Under the pieces are notes generated by a model. That model was not told where the DNA came from. It made no database searches and was given only the letters and a program-made list of their open reading frames with translations. 14,565 bases of DNA from NCBI GenBank assembly GCA_023424585.1, contig JAFADT010000280.1:1-14565 (forward strand), given 5' to 3'. Below are positions 1 to 8,111 of the stretch, piece by piece (within the stretch, counting starts at the first letter, position 1; each line of letters opens with the position of its first letter). The stretch is from Pseudomonadota bacterium (lineage in GTDB: Bacteria; Myxococcota; Myxococcia; Myxococcales; Myxococcaceae). Both the position numbers and the translations under genes were made by a program.

Positions 1-504
1 CCCCAGGTCCAGCGCCGGCATCGCCACGCGCTGCGTGCGCGACGGCGGCACGGGCGGCGGCCCCACCGGGGGAGCGGCCCCGGCCGCGGAGGATGGATCC
101 ACCTCCGTCTCGTCCAGGAGCAGCTCCGGCGGCGGCGGCGGGACGCTCATCGGCTCGTCCTCGTCCAGCGGGCGGCCGATGTGCGTGGCGTCCTCCGCCG
201 GCAGGAGCTGATCCGCGAAGAAGTCGTCGACCTCGGACGCGAACCGGTCCTGCAGGTCCCCCTCCACCACCCGCTCCCCCTGTTCGGTGAGCTTGAGCTG
301 GGCCTCGCGGTCCATGGCGATGTAGTGGAACTTGCGCAGGAAGAAGAAGTAGCTGTCGAACTCCAGCGAGACGGACGGCTCGAGGGCGGCCTTCACGTCG
401 GCCAGCTTGTTCGAGCGTCCCAGGCGGCCGTTCTCCCGCAGATTCTGCAGGATGAGCAGCGCCTCGCCACTGACGGTGTCACGATGGATGGCGGGCTTCG
501 TCAT
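1..504 (-). CDS. Conserved protein of unknown function, winged-helix-like N-terminus (3' end outside window)
   Basis: The frame is open from an ATG at 504 to the left edge (168 codons, no stop), so the C-terminus is missing. The protein begins MTKPAIHRDTVSGEALLILQ. Residues about 10-100 look like a small alpha/beta fold: a helix (EALLILQNL), a stretch SLEFDSYFFFLRKFHYI, then KLTEQGERVVEG, which resembles the last helix and wing of a winged-helix domain. From about residue 100 it becomes acidic and then proline-rich (VPPPPPEL at about 135, further P runs near 155), which suggests a flexible linker to a domain outside the window. It lies 91 bases downstream of the PilZ-receiver gene on the same strand with no clear promoter or terminator between, so the two may be co-transcribed. 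No good ribosome-binding site precedes the ATG. I do not recognise the family; a DNA-binding role is only a guess from the winged-helix resemblance. Confidence 0.8.
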   Translation of the reverse strand, partial: MTKPAIHRDTVSGEALLILQNLRENGRLGRSNKLADVKAALEPSVSLEFDSYFFFLRKFHYIAMDREAQLKLTEQGERVVEGDLQDRFASEVDDFFADQLLPAEDATHIGRPLDEDEPMSVPPPPPELLLDETEVDPSSAAGAAPPVGPPPVPPSRTQRVAMPALDLG

Positions 505-595
505 GGGTGCGCGGGACTCTACGCGGCACCCGCCCGGCGCTTCAACGTCTGGCGCATCTTATAGGAGGCGCGGGCAGCGCCGGGCCCTGGCCGCC

Positions 596-1348
596 CTACC
601 GGATGCGCAGGAGCTGCTTGACCGTCTCCAGCACCTCCACGAACCGCACGGGCTTGCGCAGGTAGATGTCCACCCCCAGCTGCATCGCCCGCTCCTGGGC
701 CTCCTTGCCGCCCGCGGAGATCGCGATGACCGGGATGCCCTTGAGCTCCTCCTCCTCGCGGATGCGCTCCACCAGGGCGAAGCCGTCCATCACCGGCATG
801 TAGAGGTCCAGCATCACCAGGCTGAAGCGATCCTCGCGCAGCCGCAGCAGGGCGTGGTGGCCGTCCGGGGCGAAGTGGACCTCCAGCGGGACCTTGCCGT
901 GCAGGTCGTTGCTCGCGAGCTTCTTCAGCACGTAGCTGTACATCTCGATGATGTGGGGGTTGTCCTCGACGATGAGCACACGGTACCCGTCCTGCTCCGA
1001 GGGGGTCACCGCGCTGTCGTTGGGTCCCGCCGCACTCAAGATCTCACCCAGTCGCCGCCGGTCCTGCTCGCGCTCCACACGGATGCCCACGCCGCCCGGC
1101 TGATCCGGGGCGGCGATGCGCACCCACGCCACCGTCCCCGCGACTTCTACCGGATCCAGCAGTCCCGGGAAAGAAAGAGCAAGCCGCAGTTCATCCCCCA
1201 CCGCGAAGAGCTGCTCGGTCTGGACGAAGAGGCCCCCGGCGGAGAGGTTTTCCGTCACGTCCCGCAGCGGCCGACCGTGGGCGTAGTCCACCCGCAGGAT
1301 GGTGGGGACACGAGGGTGCTGCCGCTGGTCCGCAGGGTCCAAGCTCAT
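596..1348 (-). CDS. PilZ domain - response regulator receiver protein
   Basis: A 250-residue two-domain signalling protein. Residues 8-105 form a PilZ domain with both c-di-GMP motifs intact: RxxxR at R9-R13 (RQHPR) and NxSxxG at N34-G39 (NLSAGG). Residues 122-250 form a CheY-like receiver with acidic pair E128/D129, phospho-acceptor D181 (VMLDLYMP), S211 and K232-P233, so it should be phosphorylatable. There is no DNA-binding or enzymatic output domain and no membrane segment. It probably works in the cytoplasm by protein-protein contact, integrating c-di-GMP with a phosphorelay from a kinase not in this window. Myxobacteria carry many PilZ paralogues, several affecting motility; whether this is the orthologue of a named one (for example PixA) cannot be settled here. 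It is divergent from nuoE and starts with ATG; no clear Shine-Dalgarno sequence is seen. A sigma-70-like promoter at 1392-1420 fits it. Confidence 0.95.
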   Translation of the reverse strand: MSLDPADQRQHPRVPTILRVDYAHGRPLRDVTENLSAGGLFVQTEQLFAVGDELRLALSFPGLLDPVEVAGTVAWVRIAAPDQPGGVGIRVEREQDRRRLGEILSAAGPNDSAVTPSEQDGYRVLIVEDNPHIIEMYSYVLKKLASNDLHGKVPLEVHFAPDGHHALLRLREDRFSLVMLDLYMPVMDGFALVERIREEEELKGIPVIAISAGGKEAQERAMQLGVDIYLRKPVRFVEVLETVKQLLRIR

Positions 1349-1391
1349 AACAAGGGGTTGAAATCGCTCGGTAATTTGCTGAGCGCGGCCC

Positions 1392-1420
1392 AGTCTACCG
1401 CCGAGGGTTTATGTTGACAA
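1392..1420 (-). promoter_or_regulatory. Sigma-70-type promoter for the PilZ-receiver gene
   Basis: Read on the minus strand, TTGTCA (1420-1415, five of six consensus) is followed after exactly 17 bases by TAGACT (1397-1392, four of six consensus). The predicted start is near 1385, giving a leader of roughly 37 bases before the ATG at 1348. The -35 hexamer is the opposite strand of the -35 of the nuoE promoter. This is a call by consensus only. Confidence 0.5.
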
Positions 1421-1441
1421 CGAAGCCATTGCGGCAATACG
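1414..1441 (+). promoter_or_regulatory. Sigma-70-type promoter for the nuo operon
   Basis: A perfect TTGACA at 1414-1419 is followed after 16 bases by AATACG at 1436-1441 (three of six; the weak part of the call). Transcription would start near 1448, only about six bases before the nuoE ATG at 1454. That fits the absence of any Shine-Dalgarno sequence in front of nuoE and implies a nearly leaderless mRNA. The -35 sits in the palindrome GTTGACAAC (1413-1421) shared with the divergent promoter. Confidence 0.45.
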
Positions 1442-1453
1442 TACCGGCCCGCC

Positions 1454-1942
1454 ATGGCGGAGCCCCTGTTCACTCCTGAAGAGCAGAAGAAGTTCGACGC
1501 GGGGATCGCGGAAATCCTCTCGCACTACCCCCCTGATCGCAAAAGCGCCGGCATGCTACCCGCGCTGCGCCTGCTGCAGGACCTCAAGGGGTGGTTGCCT
1601 CCCGAGGGCCTTCGGCTGGTGGCGAAGAACCTGGAAGTCACGCCGGAGCGCGCCTACGAGGTCGCCAGCTTCTACGTGATGTACCACCTCAAGAAGCCGG
1701 GCAAGTACGTCATCGACGTCTGCACGAACCTCTCCTGCTCGCTGTGGGGCGCGGAGAAGATGCTCGCGTACCTGGAGCAGAAGCTGGGCCTGACCGCCGG
1801 GGAGACGAACGAGAAGTTCACCCTGCGCGAGACGGAGTGCCTAGCGTCCTGCGGGACGGCGCCCTGCCTGCAGATCAATGAGGATCACCACGAGCGCCTG
1901 ACCCAGGCGAAGCTGGACGCCATCCTGGCCCGGCTGTCGTGA
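1454..1942 (+). CDS. nuoE: NADH-quinone oxidoreductase subunit E (24 kDa-type)
   Basis: A 162-residue peripheral-arm subunit of complex I that carries the [2Fe-2S] cluster N1a next to the FMN in NuoF. The thioredoxin-like domain (about 80-162) has the expected four ligands: C90 and C95 (CTNLSC) and C129 and C133 (CLASC). The N-terminal helical part (about 8-75, with VTPERAYEVASFY) is also typical. Length matches the family. It is the first gene of the operon, 40 bases before nuoF. The ATG at 1454 is chosen because it gives a normal-length protein; the bases before it (taccggcccgcc) have no Shine-Dalgarno sequence, consistent with a near-leaderless transcript from the promoter at 1414-1441. 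Confidence 0.98.
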   Translation: MAEPLFTPEEQKKFDAGIAEILSHYPPDRKSAGMLPALRLLQDLKGWLPPEGLRLVAKNLEVTPERAYEVASFYVMYHLKKPGKYVIDVCTNLSCSLWGAEKMLAYLEQKLGLTAGETNEKFTLRETECLASCGTAPCLQINEDHHERLTQAKLDAILARLS

Positions 1943-1982
1943 GTCGCCCCTCCTCCCCCTTGCTTTCCTAGGACGTTCATCC

Positions 1983-3326
1983 ATGGCCTCTACGGCAAAG
2001 GCGGTCGAACCCGTCATCTCGGCGGCCTGGGGCAAGCCCCAGTCCTGGACCCTCGACAGCTACCGCTCGCGCGGCGGCTATGACGGCCTCAAGCGCGCGC
2101 TCACGATGGAGCCCGCCGCCATCATCGACGAGGTGAAGAAGTCCAACCTGCGCGGCCGTGGCGGCGCGGGCTTCCCCACGGGCATGAAGTGGAGCTTCGT
2201 CCCCAAGGACAGCCCCAAGCCCAAGTACCTGGCCGTCAACGGCGACGAGTCCGAGCCGGGCACCTTCAAGGACCGCTACATCCTGGAGAACGACCCGCAC
2301 ATGATGCTGGAGGGCATCGCCATCGCGTCGTACGCGCTGGGCGTGCACACCTGCTACGTGTACCTGCGCGGCGAGTTCAAGTTCCAGGCGCAGCGCACCC
2401 AGGCGGCCATCGACGAGGCCTACAAGGCCGGCATCTTCGGCAAGTCGCTGATGGGCAAGGACGGCTACGAGCTCAACTGCTACCTCGTCCGCGGCGCGGG
2501 CGCGTACATCTGCGGTGAGGAGACGGCGCTCCTGGAGTCCCTGGAGGGCAAGAAGGGCTGGCCCCGCCTGAAGCCTCCCTTCCCCGCGGTGGTGGGCCTG
2601 TTCGGCAGCCCCACGGTGGTGAACAACGTGGAGACGCTCGCCAGCGTGCCGCCCATCCTCGCCAAGGGCGCGGAGTGGTACGCGAAGCTGGGCACGGACA
2701 AGTCCGGCGGCACGCACCTGGTGTGCCTGTCCGGCTCCGTGAACCGCCCCGGCGTCTACGAGGTGGGGATGCACACCACCATCCTGGAGCTGATCCACGA
2801 CGACCAGTACGGCCAGGGCATGCCCAAGGGCCGCAAGGTCAAGGCGGTCATCCCGGGCGGCTCCTCGGCGCCGGTGCTGGGCGCGGACGAGCTGGACGTG
2901 GCGCTGGAGTTCGAGGCGCTGAAGATGAAGCAGACGATGGCCGGCTCCGGCGGCGTCATCGTGATGGACGACGCCACCTGCATGGTGCGCAGCCTCTGGC
3001 GCGTGGCCCGCTTCTACGCGGAAGAGTCCTGCGGCCAGTGCACCCCGTGCCGCGAGGGCACGCCCTGGCAGACGCGCCTCCTGCGCAAGATCGAGGAAGG
3101 CCGCGCGGAGATGAGCGACATCGACATGCTGTCGAACGTCGCCTCCTCCATCGCGCCCTACCCGCCCATCGGCCTGGGCAACACCATCTGCGCGCTGGGT
3201 GACGCGGCGGCGCTGCCCACGCACTCCTTCCTCATGCGGTTCCGGGACGAGTTCGAGGCTCACGTGCGCGAGCACCGCTGCCCTTACGGTGACCACCCCT
3301 GGGGTTCCTTCGGAGACTGGTCTTGA
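1983..3326 (+). CDS. nuoF: NADH-quinone oxidoreductase subunit F (51 kDa-type, NADH/FMN-binding)
   Basis: A 447-residue catalytic subunit that oxidises NADH through FMN and passes electrons to [4Fe-4S] cluster N3. Visible motifs: the glycine-rich nucleotide loop RGRGGAGFPTG (57-67), VNGDESEPGTFKDR (about 86-100), the FMN/NADH segment GAGAYICGEETALLESLEG (171-189), and the cluster motif SCGQCTPC with C350, C353, C356 and the distant fourth ligand C403 (NTICALGDAA). Length and residues are standard, so it should be active. An aGGA about nine bases before the ATG serves as ribosome-binding site. Its TGA stop overlaps the TTG start of nuoJ. In most bacteria nuoG, H and I follow nuoF; here nuoJ follows directly, so the N1b/N4/N5 protein NuoG must be encoded elsewhere. 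Confidence 0.98.
   Translation: MASTAKAVEPVISAAWGKPQSWTLDSYRSRGGYDGLKRALTMEPAAIIDEVKKSNLRGRGGAGFPTGMKWSFVPKDSPKPKYLAVNGDESEPGTFKDRYILENDPHMMLEGIAIASYALGVHTCYVYLRGEFKFQAQRTQAAIDEAYKAGIFGKSLMGKDGYELNCYLVRGAGAYICGEETALLESLEGKKGWPRLKPPFPAVVGLFGSPTVVNNVETLASVPPILAKGAEWYAKLGTDKSGGTHLVCLSGSVNRPGVYEVGMHTTILELIHDDQYGQGMPKGRKVKAVIPGGSSAPVLGADELDVALEFEALKMKQTMAGSGGVIVMDDATCMVRSLWRVARFYAEESCGQCTPCREGTPWQTRLLRKIEEGRAEMSDIDMLSNVASSIAPYPPIGLGNTICALGDAAALPTHSFLMRFRDEFEAHVREHRCPYGDHPWGSFGDWS
3312..3315 (+). promoter_or_regulatory. Ribosome-binding site that fixes the TTG start of nuoJ
   Basis: GGAG lies seven bases before the TTG at 3323. That TTG is the only start in a good position that gives a normal NuoJ N-terminus ([13 protein letters not shown]). 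The site lies inside the last codons of nuoF, so nuoJ translation is probably coupled to nuoF termination at the TTGA overlap. Confidence 0.65.
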
Positions 3327-3829
3327 ACATCGAATTGGTCCTCTTCGGCGTTTTCGCCGTCATGACGCTGCTGTCGGCGGGGCTGGTCATCAGCGCGCGG
3401 AGCCCCATCAACTCCGCCATGGCCCTGGTGTCGACGTTCTTCTTCCTGGCCGGCATCTACGTGCTGCTCTGGGCGCACACGGTGGCCGCGGTGCAGGTGC
3501 TCGTCTACGCGGGCGCCATCATGGTGCTCTTCCTCTTCGTCATCATGCTGCTCAACCTGGGTGACGCCCCCCACCGCGGAAAGCCCTCGGCGACCCGGTT
3601 CCTGGGCGGCGCCTCCGCGCTGGGCCTGCTGGCCGTGCTGGGCGTGACGCTGGGCCGGCTGGACGCGCTGCCCGCGCCCATGGGAGCCCAGCAGCAGGCG
3701 ACGTTCGGCACCATGGCGGCCATCGGCGAGACCATCTTCACCGCCTGGCTGCTGCCCTTCGAGGCGGTCAGCCTGCTCCTGCTGGTGGCCATGGTGGGCG
3801 CGGTGGTGGTGGCCAAGTCCCGCATCTGA
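3323..3829 (+). CDS. nuoJ: NADH-quinone oxidoreductase subunit J
   Basis: A 168-residue membrane subunit of complex I with five hydrophobic segments (about 4-22, 28-52, 55-79, 92-110, 137-162). The third contains the family signature [21 protein letters not shown], the region that carries the pi-bulge and helps couple quinone reduction to proton transfer. It starts at TTG (3323-3325), and the last two bases of that codon are the first two of the nuoF stop TGA (3324-3326). It is slightly shorter than the E. coli protein (184 residues), losing little beyond the C-terminal tail. nuoK follows after 25 bases. Confidence 0.96.
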   Translation: MNIELVLFGVFAVMTLLSAGLVISARSPINSAMALVSTFFFLAGIYVLLWAHTVAAVQVLVYAGAIMVLFLFVIMLLNLGDAPHRGKPSATRFLGGASALGLLAVLGVTLGRLDALPAPMGAQQQATFGTMAAIGETIFTAWLLPFEAVSLLLLVAMVGAVVVAKSRI

Positions 3830-3854
3830 CCCTCGCGACCTTCCGGACAACCCA

Positions 3855-4157
3855 ATGGTCCCCATCACCTACTACCTCCTGCTGGCCGCGGCCCTCTTCT
3901 GCATGGGCATGTTCGGCGTGCTGGTGCGCACCAACGCGCTGGTCGTCTTCATGTGCGTGGAGCTGATGCTCAACGCGGTCAACCTCACGTTCCTGGCCTT
4001 CGCGCGCATGCACGGCGAGGCCACCGGGCACGTGTCCGCCTTCTTCGTCATCGCCGTGGCGGCCGCGGAAGCGGCCATCGGTCTGGCCATCGTCATCGCG
4101 GTCTTCCGCAGTCGCGGCTCCGTGAACGTCGACGACATCCGGACGATGAAGCACTAA
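3855..4157 (+). CDS. nuoK: NADH-quinone oxidoreductase subunit K
   Basis: A 100-residue membrane subunit with three transmembrane helices, homologous to MrpC. The two membrane glutamates of the E-channel are at exactly the E. coli positions: E36 in [11 protein letters not shown] and E72 in [11 protein letters not shown]. Length is standard. The ATG at 3855 gives the normal N-terminus; upstream there is only a weak ccGGA. It sits between nuoJ and nuoL with 25-base gaps on each side. Confidence 0.97.
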   Translation: MVPITYYLLLAAALFCMGMFGVLVRTNALVVFMCVELMLNAVNLTFLAFARMHGEATGHVSAFFVIAVAAAEAAIGLAIVIAVFRSRGSVNVDDIRTMKH

Positions 4158-4182
4158 CGCCCCGTCACCCCTGAGCGCACCC

Positions 4183-6411
4183 ATGGACGGATCCCTCGTC
4201 GAGTTCTTCAGAACCGCCCCCATCCCCCCCGAGGTGTTCAGCCCCTCGCTGGGGTTGATCATCCTGCTGCCGCTGCTGGGCGCGTTCGTGTGCGGCGTGT
4301 TCGGCAAGTGGCTGGGCCGGGCCAACGTGCACCTGGTGGCGTGCTCCGCCATCGCCGGCGCCTTCGTGCTGAGCGTGCTGGCCTTCTGGGCCACCAGCGA
4401 CGCGGCCGGCGGGCGCGTGGTGAACTTCCCCAACCCGTTCGGCATCGAGCGGGACGTGGTCCGCTACGCCATCTCGCACGACTACGGGACGTGGTTCGCG
4501 GCCGGTGACTTCCGGGTGAACTTCGGCCTGCTGGTGGACCACCTGTCCGGCATCCTGCTGCTCATCATCACCGGCGTCGGCTTCCTCATCCACCTGTACT
4601 CCACCAGCTACATGGAGCACGACGACGGGTACTGGCGCTTCTTCGCGTACCTGAACCTCTTCGTCGCCGCGATGCTCACGCTGGTGATGGCCGACAACCT
4701 GGTCCTGCTCTTCGTGGGCTGGGAGGGCGTCGGCATGGCCAGCTACCTGCTCATCGGCTTCTGGTACACGGACAGCGCGAAGGCGTGGGCGGGCCGCAAG
4801 GCGTTCGTCACCAACCGCATCGGTGACTTCGCGTTCCTCATCGCCACGTTCCTGCTCATCCTCACGGTGGGCGCCTTCAACCGCCAGGCGGACGCGCGGG
4901 ACTACAACGCCGCGGGCAGCAGCCGGCAGCGCTACGAGCAGGGCCTCTCCCAGAAGGGCCCCGTCACCTTCAAGGGCCTGGAGAAGATGGCCCTGGCCCT
5001 GCCGGAAGGCACGGGCGGCGCGGTGTCCCTGGCAACGCCCATCGAGTCCGGGCCCCTGGCCGGCTACACCTTCGGCGGCGTGATGACCACCGCGCTGCTG
5101 CTGTTCCTCCTGGGCGCCGCGGGCAAGAGCGCGCAGCTGCCGCTCTACGTCTGGCTGCCGGACGCCATGGCCGGCCCGACGCCGGTGTCCGCGCTCATCC
5201 ACGCCGCCACGATGGTGACCGCGGGCGTGTACCTGTTCTGCCGCATGAGCTCGCTGCTGGTGCTCTCCCCCACCGCCATGGCGACCATCGCCATCGTGGG
5301 CGCGCTCACGTCGCTGCTGGCGGCGCTCATCGCGTTCGCGCAGGACGACATCAAGAAGGTGCTCGCCTACTCCACGGTGTCCCAGTTGGGCATCATGTTC
5401 ATGGGCGTGGGCATGGGCGTCTTCTGGGCCGCCGAGATGCACCTGATGACGCACGCGTTCTTCAAGGCCTGCCTCTTCCTGGGCGCCGGCAGCGTGATGC
5501 ACGGCAACGGGGACGAGACGGACATCAAGAAGCTGGGCGGCCTGTGGAAGGAGATGAAGTGGACGCACGCCACGTTCCTCGTCTCCACGCTGGCCATCAC
5601 GGGCATCTTCCCCATCATGTCCGGCTTCTTCTCCAAGGACGCCATCTTCCACGGCGTGCACCACAACCACCTGCACGGCCTGGAGTGGGTCTCCACCTTC
5701 GTCTACGTGATGGGCCTGCTCATCACCGCGTCCACGGCGTTCTACATGTCGCGCGTCTACCTGCTGACCTTCACGGGCAAGCGGTCCCCGGAGGCGAAGC
5801 TGGCGCACGCGCACGAGAGCTCGTGGCACATGACGCTGCCGCTGGTCATCCTGGCGTTCCTGGCCTTCGTGACCTTCGTCTACGCCCTGCCCCTGATGCC
5901 CCGCACGGGCGGCGGGTCGCAGCCGGTGTTCGAGAACTTCCTGTCCCCGGTGCTGCGCCCGGCGGAGACGGTGGCCCGCGTGGCGGAGACGGTGCGCCTG
6001 GACACCAGCTCGCCGACCGTCGGGGACTACGTCTTCGCGTGGATGTGGGCGCTCGCGGGCGGCGCGGCGGCGGCGTTCGCCTACCTGAAGTTCTTCCCCT
6101 CGCGGGTGGGCCAGCCCGTGCCGGCGTTCGCGCGCGCGGTGCGCCGCACGGCGCAGAACAAGTTCTACGTGGACGAGCTCTACGAGTTCATCCTCATCCG
6201 GCCGGTGAAGTTCGTGGCCTTCATCCTCTTCCGCGTGGTGGACGCGCTCGTCATCGACACGGTGCTGGTGCGCGGCACCGCGTACGTCACGGAGAAGGTG
6301 GGCCTCGGGCTGCGCCGGCTCCAGACGGGTGACGCGCAGACCTACGCCGCCATCATGGCGCTCGCCATCCTGGGCGGCGCGGTCTACGCCCTCGTGCAGG
6401 TGCTTTCATGA
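4183..6411 (+). CDS. nuoL: NADH-quinone oxidoreductase subunit L (antiporter-like, distal proton channel)
   Basis: A 742-residue antiporter-like subunit at the tip of the membrane arm, with the C-terminal lateral helix that braces NuoM and NuoN. Key residues are present: E181 (FVGWEGVGMASY, E144 of E. coli), K315 (GKSAQLPL), H340 (LIHAATMVTAGVYL), K391/K392 (DDIKKVLAYS), H420 and H424 with K428 (MHLMTHAFFKACLF), and K485 (GFFSKD, K399 of E. coli). It is about 130 residues longer than E. coli NuoL. One visible source is a polar loop at about 233-295 (RQADARDYNAAGSSRQRYEQ onward), just before the helix carrying K315; the rest lies mainly in the C-terminal third. It overlaps nuoM by ATGA (6408-6411), so translation is coupled. 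Confidence 0.98.
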   Translation: MDGSLVEFFRTAPIPPEVFSPSLGLIILLPLLGAFVCGVFGKWLGRANVHLVACSAIAGAFVLSVLAFWATSDAAGGRVVNFPNPFGIERDVVRYAISHDYGTWFAAGDFRVNFGLLVDHLSGILLLIITGVGFLIHLYSTSYMEHDDGYWRFFAYLNLFVAAMLTLVMADNLVLLFVGWEGVGMASYLLIGFWYTDSAKAWAGRKAFVTNRIGDFAFLIATFLLILTVGAFNRQADARDYNAAGSSRQRYEQGLSQKGPVTFKGLEKMALALPEGTGGAVSLATPIESGPLAGYTFGGVMTTALLLFLLGAAGKSAQLPLYVWLPDAMAGPTPVSALIHAATMVTAGVYLFCRMSSLLVLSPTAMATIAIVGALTSLLAALIAFAQDDIKKVLAYSTVSQLGIMFMGVGMGVFWAAEMHLMTHAFFKACLFLGAGSVMHGNGDETDIKKLGGLWKEMKWTHATFLVSTLAITGIFPIMSGFFSKDAIFHGVHHNHLHGLEWVSTFVYVMGLLITASTAFYMSRVYLLTFTGKRSPEAKLAHAHESSWHMTLPLVILAFLAFVTFVYALPLMPRTGGGSQPVFENFLSPVLRPAETVARVAETVRLDTSSPTVGDYVFAWMWALAGGAAAAFAYLKFFPSRVGQPVPAFARAVRRTAQNKFYVDELYEFILIRPVKFVAFILFRVVDALVIDTVLVRGTAYVTEKVGLGLRRLQTGDAQTYAAIMALAILGGAVYALVQVLS

Positions 6412-8096
6412 GCTTCTTCGACACCCACCTGTTGAACGTCGTCATCTACCTGCCGCTCGTGTTCGCGGCGCTGGTGCTGATGCTGCCCGCCAGCGAGCAC
6501 GGCCAGGTCCGCGCCATCACCTTCGTGGGCATGCTGCTGGACCTGGCGTTCGGCGTCTGGGCGTACTTCCGCTTCGACCCGTCCGGCGCGGAGTTCCAGA
6601 TGGAGTACCGCGTCCCGTGGTTCCAGCAGTTCGGGATGAGCTACCACCTGGGCGTGGACGGCCTGGCGGTGAGCCTGCTGCTGCTGACGGTGTTCCTGGG
6701 CCCGCTGGTGGTGCTCGCCTCCACCACGTACATCCAGCACCGCATCAAGGAGTTCCACCTGGCGCTGCTGGTGCTCCAGACGACGATGCTGGGCGCGCTG
6801 GCGTCGATGGACGTCCTGCTCTTCTACATCTTCTTCGAGGCCATGCTCATCCCCATGTACCTGATGGTGGGGGTGTGGGGCGCCGAGGACCGCCGCATGG
6901 CGGCGGTGAAGTTCTTCCTCTACACGCTGGTGGGCTCGCTGCTGATGCTGGTGGCCATCGTGGCCGTGTACTTCATCAGCGGTGGCCCGGGCGTGCGCTC
7001 GTTCGACTACGGCACGCTCTACAACAACCTGCTCGCCGCCAATCAGCAGCTCGCCGCGTGCAGCAGTGGGCCGGAGGGCGCGTGCGCGGGCCTCACGGGC
7101 CTGGCCGCCACGCTGCACACGTATGGGCCGTGGATGTTCGCCGCGTTCGCGCTGGCGTTCGCCATCAAGGTCCCCATGTGGCCGGTGCACACCTGGCTGC
7201 CGGACGCGCACGTGCAGGCGCCGGTGGCGGGCTCCATGATCCTGGCCGGCGTGATGCTGAAGATGGGCACCTACGGCTTCTGGCGCTTCGCGATCCCGCT
7301 CTTCCCGGTGGCGGCGCACGCGGCCCGTCCGTTCCTCGCGGTGCTGGCGGTGATTGGCATCGTGTACGGCGCGCTGATGTGCCTGGCGCAGCGGGACATC
7401 AAGAAGCTCATCGCGTACTCGTCCGTCAGCCACCTGGGCTACTGCATGCTGGGCCTGCTCGCCGTCACCGGTGAGGGCGCCACGGGCAGCGCGTACCAGA
7501 TGCTCAACCACGGCGTGTCCACGGGCGCGCTGTTCCTCCTGTTCGGCTTCCTCTACGAGCGCCGCCACACGCGCCTGATGTCGGACTACGGCGGCATCGC
7601 CAAGGTGATGCCGGTGTTCACCGCGGCGTTCGTCATCATCACCTTCTCGTCGGTGGCGGTGCCGGGCACCAACGGCTTCATCGGCGAGTTCCTGGTGCTG
7701 ATGGGCACGTTCAAGAGCAGCCTGCCGCTGGGCTTCGGCGCGTTCGCCACGCTGGGCGTCATCCTGGGCGCGGCGTACATGCTGTGGATGGTGCAGAAGG
7801 TGTTCTTCGGCAGCATCACGCACCGGGAGAACCAGCACCTGCGCGACATGAACGTGCGCGAGATGCTCACCACGGCCCCCTTCATCGTGCTGGTGGCGGT
7901 GATGGGCCTGATGCCGCAGCCCTTCCTGGACCGCATCGCTCCGTCCACGGACCGCTACGTGGCGCGCGCCAGCGTGGGCGCTCCGGGCGCCACCCAGGCG
8001 AAGGACGCCCAGCTGCGCGTGGAGGTGATGTCGCTGCCCGACACCGCCGCCGCGGCCCGCCCCTCCGTTCCCGCGCCGCTCGCCGCTCGCGAGTAG
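6408..8096 (+). CDS. nuoM: NADH-quinone oxidoreductase subunit M (antiporter-like proton channel)
   Basis: A 562-residue antiporter-like membrane subunit. The proton-path residues are conserved: E144 (FFEAMLIPMYLMVGVWG, same number as E. coli), K254 (AIKVPMWPVHTWLPDAHVQAP), K332/K333 (QRDIKKLIAYSSVSHLGY) and E427 (GFIGEFLVL, E407 of E. coli). A 20-residue offset from E. coli comes from a longer loop near residue 210-228 (LAACSSGPEGACAG). After the last membrane helix there is an extra 40-50 residue tail rich in Ala, Pro and Ser, ending PSVPAPLAARE, which is not part of the conserved fold. The start ATG overlaps the nuoL stop. Confidence 0.98.
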   Translation: MSFFDTHLLNVVIYLPLVFAALVLMLPASEHGQVRAITFVGMLLDLAFGVWAYFRFDPSGAEFQMEYRVPWFQQFGMSYHLGVDGLAVSLLLLTVFLGPLVVLASTTYIQHRIKEFHLALLVLQTTMLGALASMDVLLFYIFFEAMLIPMYLMVGVWGAEDRRMAAVKFFLYTLVGSLLMLVAIVAVYFISGGPGVRSFDYGTLYNNLLAANQQLAACSSGPEGACAGLTGLAATLHTYGPWMFAAFALAFAIKVPMWPVHTWLPDAHVQAPVAGSMILAGVMLKMGTYGFWRFAIPLFPVAAHAARPFLAVLAVIGIVYGALMCLAQRDIKKLIAYSSVSHLGYCMLGLLAVTGEGATGSAYQMLNHGVSTGALFLLFGFLYERRHTRLMSDYGGIAKVMPVFTAAFVIITFSSVAVPGTNGFIGEFLVLMGTFKSSLPLGFGAFATLGVILGAAYMLWMVQKVFFGSITHRENQHLRDMNVREMLTTAPFIVLVAVMGLMPQPFLDRIAPSTDRYVARASVGAPGATQAKDAQLRVEVMSLPDTAAAARPSVPAPLAARE

Positions 8097-8111
8097 GCCT
8101 CGAAAGACTCC

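Noticed and set aside
505..595. Promoter or terminator between the two leftmost minus-strand genes
   Set aside because: TATAAG (minus strand) has no acceptable -35 upstream, and the small GGCGC/GCGCC hairpin has no U-tract. Co-transcription is the simpler reading.
1977..3296. Long antisense open frame opposite nuoF, and similar minus-strand frames opposite nuoL (4165-5829) and nuoM/nuoN (6384-9695)
   Set aside because: They are mirror images of conserved complex I genes in GC-rich DNA. Their translations are low-complexity His/Arg/Gly/Glu-rich with no domain; G/C-rich third positions remove stops from the opposite strand.
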